Below are positions 1-7,475 of a stretch of DNA of 10,139 nt, piece after piece. Origin of the DNA: Fragilaria radians. Taxonomy: Eukaryota > Bacillariophyta > Fragilariophyceae > Fragilariales > Fragilariaceae. Below the pieces are notes generated by a model that was not told where the DNA came from, ran no database searches, and was given only the letters and a program-made list of their open reading frames with translations. Both the position numbers and the translations under genes were made by a program. Numbering within the stretch: position 1 is the first letter of the stretch; every line of letters begins with the position of its first letter. Location of the stretch: positions 4,786-14,924 of the forward strand of contig CAAAJI010001082.1 of NCBI GenBank assembly GCA_900642245.1. Direction: 5' to 3'.

Positions 1-2798
1 TCAACAGCATCCATGGCAATGGGAAACATCAAAGTTGCAGCAGCATTATTCGTTAAGATTGCAGTTAACAGGTTGCCTGCCAAATACACGGAAGCATAGA
101 CTCCAGTATCTTTCATAATGAAATAGTGTAAGTTAAGCAACGGAGTTTCATGACCGACACAAAGCGTAACTTACCTCCAAGCCCAATCGACGTTCCAGCT
201 TGGACCAAGAAAGTGGCTAAACCAGATGCAACTCCAGAGTTTTCCATGGCATAACCGATTCCAAGTGCAGCGGCAACAGTAATATCAAGATCCCATTGTA
301 TGGCATTACGGGCCTCTTCCTGTGTCACAATACCCATACCCACTAAGGTGACGCCAACAGTCGCTCCCATAACAAGAAGTGATCTGAATTCGGTTGCCGC
401 CACGATTAGACTTACAATTATAAGCACAACACCAACAAAAAATAAACGAGGTCGCGGTGGGCTTGAGTTTTTAACTTCGCTTACTAGAGCAAATGTTTTG
501 TAATTGGAAGCATGGTTCTTAAAGAAAGTTGGACCAGCTTCGACAAGCAGAACATCACCAATTTGAAGCTTTACATTTGCGGGATGTTCATGTACACGAT
601 CTCTTCCGCGCTGAATTGAAACGACTGCTCCACCGTATTTCAGTTCGAAAATGAGCATCTTTAACTGTATTTCCAATTAATGGAGAACCCCTGGCAACAA
701 CGGCCTGAACTAATCGCCTATCTTGCAACATCACATTTGACTTCATCCCTTGTTGATGATAGAATACCAGACCATTCACTTTTTGGAGATCAGCAATCGC
801 TTCCGCACTCCCTGAATACCACAAGATGTCGCCGACATCGAGTTTTTCGTCTTGAGACACAGTCACAGTACTATCCTTGTTTGGACGCTCAACGCTTATC
901 AAAATGACACCAGGCAATTTGGAATAACCCAACGAGTTTATTGATTTTTTCACTACATGTGATTTCGAAGAAACAAGGAATGCTGTCAAAAATTCTCCTG
1001 TCGGGAAGTCTTGGTTTTCATTCGAATTAAACTCAACCTTGAGATCCATCAATACTTCACGTATTTTAACATTAGCTTCCAACTCACAATTCTCGATTTC
1101 TAATACATATTTGCAGGACTTTGGTGCTTCAATTTTTGCATAAAATCCTGGTGGTGGTTTTGACAAAAGAGGTGAGTCTTCAAGAGTTTGTAGCACAAGT
1201 AGATCACCGGGACCAAGCTCAGAATTCATCAACGCATTCTTTCCGCCTTTCTGATAAGCAACAATTAACGCCTTGTATTTGGCTCGAAAATCAACATCTA
1301 TTGGCTTTTTGCCAATGAGAGTTGATGAGTTGGTGACATGTGCACGAACAACACGTGAACCACTTTTCTTTACAAAACAACCATCAGAGGTATATACTAC
1401 ATGTGATATCGCCGTTTCTAATGACTCAAGCTCAGGATACGAGGACTCTAATGGTTCACATCGCCACACTGATAGACAACGACCATCGAACATTTTCGCC
1501 TCAGAGTGTTTTAAATTCAGCAAGCTATCGGCAATTACGTTGGAAATATCCACAAGTAATCTTGGTCTATCTTGGCACTCGATACCCACGAGAATGACTT
1601 TTTCTGCTGAATCCCAAGTCACCACACAAATGCACTTTTTGGATTCGGTATCAATGAGCTCACGACCCCCAATTTGGTCCGAAAGTCGATTCACAAAGCG
1701 CACACGATCTAAAATATCGCCCGTAATTGTTGTCAAACCTTCAATTTCAATACCTTGATTTGGTTCAGCGTCATGGGTTACAATGTTTTCCGTGGTTATG
1801 ATTTCTAAGCCATGTACCTCACAAAAAGTGGCAAAGGCATCCACTGAACCAGTAAAATAAAGTTCATCGTCAACAGAGATGACAAAGTCTTTGCTGACGG
1901 CATGGTGCACATGACCAGTGGTTGCTCGACGTATATTCACCAGAAAAATACCTCCAGACTCTCCAAATCCAGACCTCTTGTAGGTTCGTCCCGCAGCTGG
2001 CGACCAGGCTTTAACTCTTGCTCCAAGCAATAAATCATCAGTGCTACTATCCGTATGGTTTTTTCCCATTGGTAGGAGAAATGGCGCAAAAAACATTATG
2101 TAAGCTAATCCTATCATTGCATTTGGCACACCATAAATTGCCAAATCGAAAAGCCCAATACTTCCTGCCTCTTCATATGAATGGTAATTCTTCAATAGAC
2201 CCTGCACCACAAGATTGGTTGAAGTTCCAAGTAACGTACAGGTTCCTCCTAATATAGTTGCATAAGATAATGGAATCAAGAGTTGTTCCTTAGGAACACC
2301 GATTGATTTGGCCCAACGAAGAGTCAGCGGAATCATAACTGCCACAATTGGTGTATTGTTCAAAAAGGCAGAAAGTATAGCAATTGGTACCATAAGACGG
2401 ATTTGTGCCCCTGCGATTGTTTTCGGCTTTCCCAATACTAAAGTCATGTAATAGTCGAGAGCACTGGTACGGCTAATGCCTTCGGCCACAACAAATAACA
2501 CCATCACTGTCAATATTCCTTCATTCGAAAATCCCGCCAGGCCTTCTTTCACTGTTACGATATCCATGAGCATAAAGAAAGTTAAACCAGCTACCATAAC
2601 CCAGTCAGGACCAATCTTGTCTGTCATCATAAAGTAAAGCATGACAACCAACGTTAACGATACAACTACTGTTTTCCAAATAGGAGAAGAGACCTTTTCT
2701 TCCAAGTAACGTCCATTTTCAATTATATTGGTATCCTCATGCAAACATGGACAATGATCTAACCATGAATGCTTCGATATGTTATAATCCAAAAGCAT
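1..2798 (-). CDS. SLC13/DASS-family anion transporter with TrkA-C and ACT-like domains (3' end outside window)
   Basis: Multi-pass membrane symporter of the SLC13/DASS (divalent anion:Na+) type; in algae, members with TrkA-C loops are often sulfate-transporter-like, but the substrate here is inferred. The ATG at 2796-2798 has an in-frame TAG 15 nt upstream (2814-2816), so the N-terminus is well bounded. Residues 40-245 hold the first transmembrane bundle, with NNTPIVAVMIPL (147-158) and GTSTNLVVQGLL (191-202), the re-entrant/anion-binding signature. Residues 255-715 form a hydrophilic loop: TrkA-C-like units at about 255-335, 483-545, 600-680 and 695 onward, plus an ACT-like segment at 400-448. 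The second bundle follows, ending after the intron in LTNNAAATLMFPIA, the repeat-2 counterpart of the first motif. Exons are 175-2798 and 1-109. One surplus base (c641, after Thr719) shifts the frame; without it HFRT runs into KYGGAV, as TrkA-C domains expect. It may be an assembly error or a real lesion. Confidence 0.9.
110..174 (-). other. Spliceosomal intron in the SLC13/DASS gene (65 nt)
   Basis: On the minus strand the donor reads GGAG|gtaagt and the acceptor atgaaag|ATACTGG. Splicing joins GLG to DTGVYASVYLAGN and keeps the transporter reading frame up to the left edge. Reading through instead gives a stop after about 13 unrelated residues. The restored downstream exon carries the conserved TNNAAA motif, which independently supports the junction. 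Confidence 0.9.
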
Positions 2799-3563
2799 TT
2801 TTTCGAACAGTAGCTAATGTAAATGAAAACGAATTCCAGTGTCTATGCATGGACAAAGCGGGAGGTGGTGAAGAAAATCAATAGTATCTTTTGATAACCC
2901 AAAGGAGTGTGTGTCTTACCATACATCGAAGGTTTGCATGTGGAAAACTTTTTTTCATTTTTTATTGAACTAAAAAGATAAATTAATATATTCGGTCTCG
3001 TATTTCAATTTTCATTTTTTTGTACTACTGAGAGCTGAATACATTCCTGGATGATCCAATCACACTGTACGCTATTTTTCAAATTTATATTTCCCAGCAC
3101 TACCGTTCAGAGAGTGCTGAATATGGTGCAGTACAGTCCTAGCAACCAGAAAAGGAGCAACTGGATGTTCATATCTTAATAATTTAATTTTTTTTAACCA
3201 AAGCATTAGTATAGGGGCAGGTTCAAGCTTTGAGACAATGAAATTTGATTACCAGATAATTACTTGACTTTGCACATCTTGAAATATATAGACTTTAGTA
3301 TTTTTAAAAATATGTGTCTCTCTCTACATGAACAAAATGTGTAACTCATAAAATCATTCACAAGGACTTAGTAAGCACATCAAAGAAGCCACCTAGAATC
3401 ATCTTCACAGTCCATTGCTTGACTTCGCTACTTTCGATTCCTCACAAGAACACAACATTCAAATGAATGAAAAAAAATGATTTGTAAGATTGTCTTGTCG
3501 CCTAACATTCTTTGGAGGAAGCCTCACATCATAATTATAATTAGGAAAAGAACAAATTCATCT
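2799..3563. other. AT-rich intergenic stretch, no gene seen
   Basis: This is the upstream side of the transporter gene and must hold its promoter, but I recognise no core promoter motif with confidence. It contains T-rich and A-rich runs (for example around 2948-2966 and 3185-3200). The only sizeable open frames near its right end are antisense to the decayed gene that follows. No RNA gene or repeat was recognised. Confidence 0.5.
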
Positions 3564-4521
3564 CTACTTTTTTTCTCTTGTCTTTTTGGGTGGCAACGCT
3601 GCATTGAGTTCATCAATCTCAACTCTATTTCCCTGTATAGTTTCAGGAACTTTGTCTTCAGCCAAAGGAATATCACCGGTTGCATCATCTTCATTAGCAT
3701 TGTCATCATCGTCTCCATTATCGCTCTCAAGGCGCAACATTTGCAAATCAATGCATCAATATCTGGAACCGGAACTAGAGGAACAGGTCTGGTGTTTGTT
3801 GCCAAATTGAGATGGAAGTAGGTTCTTATTTTTCAAGTGCTATCATTCCTTTGAGACAGGCTCATATAATTCTTCTGTGTTTTGAAGCGTTGGTGCAAAT
3901 TGCTTCATATTGAGTTCAGCACATTGCTTAACCATAGGCTTTTTCATGACAATCTGCTTTGTCATATTGATCTTGTGGCTGAACTGATTTGATTCTTGAA
4001 ACAATTCTCCAATAAATGTATCTTTGCCCAACATAGATGCATGTCATTCAACACGTTTCTTGAATTACTTGGCCTTTTTGTTGACATGAGGACAATCTAG
4101 ATTGGAACCTTGAGATTTGACGAACTGCCAAACTATTTTGCAGCGTTAGAAGAAGATTCTTGAGAATGTCATTAGGTTGAAGAAGTTAAAGAGACTTGTT
4201 CCTTAACGTCAGAATAAGTAGAGTCAACATCACTAATGACAGCAACGTTCCTATTGCCCTTTTTAGGTTGATCTTGAGGCAACATCTTCATCTTTTGAGG
4301 AGCTCTATAACCATAAACCTTTATCACACTCTTCTTCAATTGTACTGACAATCTAGCGGGACCTTTGAGTTTACAAAGACGAGACACAACAAAAAACTCA
4401 GTGAGCATCTCATACCCTGTCTTCTCTGGAAAAGTGCCCATATTGCATGTCGCATAATAGTTAAGGAACTGCAAGATAAAATGATCTTGTTACGCGCCAC
4501 AAGGTCACGAAAGACCATCAA
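3564..4521 (-). pseudogene. Decayed protein-coding sequence, family not recognised
   Basis: Several minus-strand segments look like coding sequence but are cut by stops and frame changes. From 4521 a segment with VFRDLVARNKIIL shifts frame near 4475 into LQFLNYYATCN and stays open to 4172, including KGPARLSVQLKKSV. The same frame continues with scattered stops to about 4023. A second frame opens at the ATG at 4034 (MLGKDTFIGELFQESN), stops at 3843, then continues with a few stops into an acidic tail (DNGDDDDNANEDD) and a lysine-rich end (LPPKKTREKK) at 3564. Only four internal stops in about 157 codons of that frame suggest former coding. I do not recognise the family; a transposon-derived gene is possible. 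Some stops could lie in introns: a TTGCAG acceptor-like site sits at about 4469-4474. Confidence 0.4.
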
Positions 4522-4750
4522 TATAATACGAAAACGCTAATAGTTGAATTCTCACTATGACAAAGTCACAACCCTAGTTTCATTGCTCAGACATTGAGGA
4601 GCAGTAAAAACGGCGAAGATTACAACGTGATCATACGAGATAAATAAGTTTCTACTTTTGCAATGTCATCGAAGACGTTAGTGACTTTAAGAAAATATGT
4701 TTATGTTCTCATTAGCTGATCTGCACATTAATTGGCAGTTGAAATTACAA

Positions 4751-4756
4751 TTTATT
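4751..4756 (-). promoter_or_regulatory. Possible polyadenylation signal of gene A (AATAAA)
   Basis: On the minus strand AATAAA lies just 3' of the gene A stop codon, directly after a TGTAA motif. The position is somewhat close to the stop, and such hexamers arise easily in AT-rich DNA. Confidence 0.25.
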
Positions 4757-4763
4757 TACATTT

Positions 4764-5162
4764 TTAGCTTAAGTCAAGAACTGACTGTAAGATACTTTTC
4801 TTCTTCAATTTTTTACCTTTAACACGGTTGTTTCGTGGAAGGTCAGAAATTGAGTCTTCTCTCTTCCCACGACGACTCTCTCTAGAGGGAACCTTGAAGT
4901 AAAAGTCAATCAAATCGTCTCCGTTAACACCCTCATCGCTCATATAGTCGGATGAACTTATGCTACTAAAGGAGATTTCAAATTGAATACATCTGCTATC
5001 CGAATGAGAATCCAAATTAGATTTCATCGATACTTCCTTAGACCGATCACCTTCGATACATTCTTTGTTTGCGATATCCTTTCTTCGTTGTGTGTAGTCG
5101 ACAAGAACATTACCGTGCCTTCGATGAGATGATTTTAGAGAGGAGGATGGTTTGGATTCCAT
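4764..5162 (-). CDS. Gene A: small basic protein of unknown family, paralogue of gene B
   Basis: A 132-residue frame from ATG 5160-5162 to TAA 4764-4766. I do not recognise the family. It is hydrophilic, has no membrane segment or signal peptide, and ends in a basic lysine-rich tail. Its reality rests on the paralogue at 7476-7877: by hand count about 50 of the last 73 and 22 of the first 35 residues are identical, while residues 36-59 barely match. Conserved boxes are SHRRHGxVLVDYT (12-24) and a C-terminal block with SSDYMSD (70-76), DFYxKxPSRE (86-95), RRGKR (97-101) and VKGxKxKKKSI (114-124). Many codon differences are synonymous (GTT/GTC, GTC/GTT, GAC/GAT and TAC/TAT in VLVDY), which points to purifying selection. 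The ATG aligns with a methionine in gene B, but an upstream exon is possible (5253-5326, intron 5167-5252, giving a frame-compatible AA|T junction). An in-frame TAA lies 27 nt upstream in the unspliced sequence. Confidence 0.7.
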   Translation of the reverse strand: MESKPSSSLKSSHRRHGNVLVDYTQRRKDIANKECIEGDRSKEVSMKSNLDSHSDSRCIQFEISFSSISSSDYMSDEGVNGDDLIDFYFKVPSRESRRGKREDSISDLPRNNRVKGKKLKKKSILQSVLDLS

Positions 5163-5252
5163 TGGACTTGTATTCTCATACAGGAATTATGAGGCAAAAA
5201 AGCAATTTTTTTCTACGCTCGTGCAGACGTCGTAATTTAGAAAATTGTATAC

Positions 5253-5326
5253 TTAGCCGAATTTTGATCGTAATTCGAACATTTGTCCCAAAAATTACTC
5301 ACCTTTACTCGTGGTATTTGCACCAT
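5253..5326 (-). other. Possible 5' exon of gene A
   Basis: An ATG at 5324-5326 opens 24 codons (MVQIPRVKVSNFW...) ending at CTAA|gtatac, with the donor at 5251-5252. An acceptor ...tacaag| at 5167-5168 gives an 86-nt intron and enters the gene A frame four bases upstream of its ATG without a stop. The segment overlaps a stretch that resembles gene B exon 3 at the DNA level, but in another frame, so the model is uncertain. Confidence 0.25.
5263..5276 (-). repeat. Element shared upstream of genes A and B (copy A)
   Basis: On the plus strand TTTGATCGTAATTC here matches TTTAATCGTAATTC at 8021-8034 in 13 of 14 bases, both in the 5' part of a paralogous gene and each next to a splice-donor-like site. 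It is probably leftover homology from the gene duplication; in gene B it falls within predicted exon 3. Confidence 0.4.
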
Positions 5327-5722
5327 TATCGCTTTCACGATAAGAATAATCCACTATTTCTCAATTACTTATTGATGTACCACGATTAGCCTCCTATACT
5401 GTATTTGCACTTTAATTATTATTTTAGCCAGCAGTAATGTCTCTTTCCACTCATGCAGCATGGGGTGATCTTGAAATGAAATGACTCCCTTCAGATTTGA
5501 ATATGACATTTGGTGCCAAAGTGCATTATTGAATCCAAATTTCATGGACAAGCTTAGTAAGTTGCGTTCCTTAGATGAAGAATTGAGGTGAAACACGGCC
5601 CTGGTACATTGACAAGTAGGAGCGTCATTCGACTTTTAAATTGCGTATTCGCCCGACATCAGGCAATGTAATTATTGTATAAGCAAATCATAGAAAATCT
5701 GCTGAGATTTAAAAAAAACACT

Positions 5723-5917
5723 TCACACAATATTCATTTTCTGGAAAAGGCTACTTGGCATGCTAGTGCTTCTGAAATTTACCGTTTGTTTAGTAAAAAT
5801 AGAGCGCACTGAGCCACAACCCAACATCATCACTGCACCGGTATGACTCTTCAGGTCTTTACACGCTACAAAGGATGCATCAACATAACCTTTGATAATG
5901 GCAGAATTGTCCATCAA
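5723..5917 (-). pseudogene. Copia RNase H fragment
   Basis: GYVDASFVACKDLKSHTGAV (about 5831-5890) is the start of copia-type RNase H, including the first catalytic aspartate (GAT, 5879-5881). It is followed by FTKQTVNFRSTS, equivalent to the KQKxNTRSS stretch; the expected TEAEL segment is then lost to a frame change. It begins only a few bases after the RT fragment ends, although intact elements have well over 100 residues between them. A weak continuation may exist at 5440-5600 (ALWH...FQDH), but that is too diverged to claim. Confidence 0.75.
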
Positions 5918-6193
5918 TATACAGGAAACTCCTCCATTATCTGAGAAATGTAACTTCTCATGTCTATTTTCAGCTTACCTTGGGTTGAAAATCCATAATC
6001 ATGGCAAGATAGTCATTTTAACTCCTCTAGTTGATTTTGCTTCACCTACGCCATCAGGTACATACATGGCGTTCAGCCAATGTAATAACACATCCTTTAC
6101 TCTCTTTTTCTCATGAGTTATATCAATGTCAGCAACATGCCAAGTGATTGTGTGCTGTTTTCCTTCAAAATTATGGGGCAGCACAAGGGACAT
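5918..6193 (-). pseudogene. Copia reverse transcriptase fragment, inactive
   Basis: The segment has GKQHTITWHVADIDITHE, corresponding to the copia RT active-site strand usually written WHVDDLKxSH in algal elements. The first aspartate of the DD pair is alanine here (GCT, 6131-6133). After a frame change near 5997 it continues as HDY, then GFSTQGKLKIDMRSYI and EEFPV, the segment that follows the catalytic site. Several residues expected after HDY are missing. A TGA at 5914-5916 ends it. The catalytic substitution, the frameshift and the lost flanks leave no functional enzyme. Confidence 0.75.
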
Positions 6194-6508
6194 ATTACCA
6201 TCAAGTTTCTCTGTGAGAAAAATAAGACTTTGGTTTTACAAATATTTTTGACCATTCTTGAATATCAAAGGACAGCAGCCCTTGACTGGTTATCCGGCAG
6301 GATCCTTGTGTCAATAATGTCCACTTAAACAAATAAGAAAGGTGTATGTGCTCATCCTGTAGACACTTTATTGTGTTCAGTAGATTACTGTTCTCTAGAT
6401 GATTGCTGATCTGTTCCCACAGATAAATTTGATGGTTCAACTTGAGGCTATGTAAGATTTTCCCTTGCATTTTTATGCCCACTCAGCTGTTGGTGTATCT
6501 TTGTAAAA

Positions 6509-7085
6509 TCACGCAGTTGACCTATGACCTTTTTTCCACAGCAATAGCTTTTGCTTCCAGTTGATTGAATGATTTAGTGATTGTTTCTATCCTCTTGCAG
6601 CATGCATTTGTCTTGTTTTTTTTTCATGCTCCTTTCTGGCTCTACAAAGTTTATTGAGCTTATGATTACGTAAACATTGTTGGCTTCAATGACAGCTTTT
6701 GGGTTTAGATCATTTCCTAGGAATTGATATGTATTTAGACCGGACAAAATGAATTCAAACCTTGCGTTTGCAAGGTAAAGAAAGCTAGAAAGCCTCAAAT
6801 ATTTTCGTTTGATACTTTTGGATCACTTCTGAATTATTTCGTCTATTTTGGGATAATGGTTGGCCACGAAAATGTGATCTAGTACCTCTTGAGCTGTTCC
6901 AACCCTTTTAGTCCAATCTGTGGAATTTTGCCTTCTTTCTGTTTTGCGTGTCATCATCTCATGGAATCTAAAATTATTGACAGGCTGTAAGGGAGTTATT
7001 GATAATTTGTTGAAAGCTCTCTGATTGCAAGCAACATTTCAATGAGATCATTTTCAATCTTCTCTTGTTTCTATTTTACTCTTCA
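6509..7085 (-). pseudogene. Copia gag remnant with broken CCHC zinc knuckle
   Basis: Gag is the capsid/nucleocapsid polyprotein of copia elements. At 6509-6549 the minus strand encodes SYCCGKK, then GHRSTA and a TGA, followed by FYKDTPTAEW. This matches a CX2CX4HX4C knuckle whose first cysteine is serine (AGC) and whose last is TGA. A six-base homopolymer at 6530-6535, apparently one base short, breaks the frame inside it. Upstream are coding-like pieces on the same strand: 6574-6798 (...KKKQDKCMLQEDRNNH), about 6825-6997 (LQPVNNFRFHEMM...DEIIQK) and about 7007-7078 (KQEKIENDLIEMLLAIREL). They change frame repeatedly. The knuckle assignment is firm; the upstream pieces being gag is inferred from position and strand. 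Confidence 0.6.
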
Positions 7086-7270
7086 TCCTTTTTGTGCAAC
7101 TCTCTCAAATCAATATTTAGGCCTGGATTACGTTTTGTTCCTTAGTCTTGACTTTTGCATAGAATTCTTAATACTAACTGATATACCGCTGACTCCGAGA
7201 CAAAATGCTTACCCTAATATTTTCTATCCTTTTCAGAATCTGATACAACTAACTCTTTTAAGTCATTTCC

Positions 7271-7475
7271 ATAAAAAATTGTTTTCTTTATATACTTAAT
7301 TATAAAATCAGTTGTTGTTTCATAGTAGTGGCTGATCCTAATAATAGTTGTAGGTGAAAGCGACCTTTTTTTATTGGTTTCATACTAGGATGTTTATCGC
7401 ACGCCTAGGCATGCAACAGAGTCTGAAGGCTACTATGTTGATGCAGAACTTGTTTCACAATCCATTTTTGATTCT
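7271..7475. other. Short gap between the retroelement remnant and gene B, nothing recognised
   Basis: AT-rich sequence downstream of the gene B stop. A copia 5' LTR would be expected in this area, but I see no second copy near 5400-5700 that would identify one. No AATAAA hexamer close to the gene B stop was noticed. Confidence 0.3.

Larger units (their letters stand above)
5700..7270 (-). mobile_element. Collapsed Ty1/copia LTR retrotransposon remnant
   Basis: On the minus strand, in the normal gag-to-pol order, lie a gag-like region ending in a broken zinc knuckle (6509-6549), a reverse transcriptase fragment (about 5918-6193) and an RNase H fragment (5723-5917). Protease and integrase, which should lie between gag and reverse transcriptase, are absent, and only about 315 bp separate the knuckle from the RT fragment. 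The connection between RT and RNase H is also missing. Every part has stops or frame changes. I could not identify LTRs, a primer-binding site or target-site duplications, so the outer limits are approximate. The element lies between paralogous genes A and B in the same orientation. Confidence 0.75.

Noticed and set aside
1273..1758. 161-codon plus-strand open frame
   Set aside because: It is antisense to the well-supported transporter loop and has no recognisable domain; several other plus frames across 300-2257 are the same kind of shadow.
3524..3805. 93-codon minus frame rich in Met and Ile
   Set aside because: It overlaps a frame with a far more protein-like acidic and lysine-rich sequence (3564-3746); the repeated Met comes from GAT/ATG repeats read out of phase.
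5369..5596. C-terminal half of copia RNase H (ALWH...FQDH)
   Set aside because: Only a few residues agree with the expected W...FQDN pattern, and the same stretch overlaps weak similarity to gene B exon 2; neither assignment is safe.
7178..7188. Primer-binding-site-like sequence (GGTATATCAG on the minus strand)
   Set aside because: It only loosely resembles the methionine-tRNA complement used by copia elements, and no LTR end precedes it.
7042..7299. 85-codon plus-strand hydrophobic frame
   Set aside because: It lies opposite minus-strand pieces that look like gag remains; Phe and Leu richness is expected from T-rich antisense DNA.
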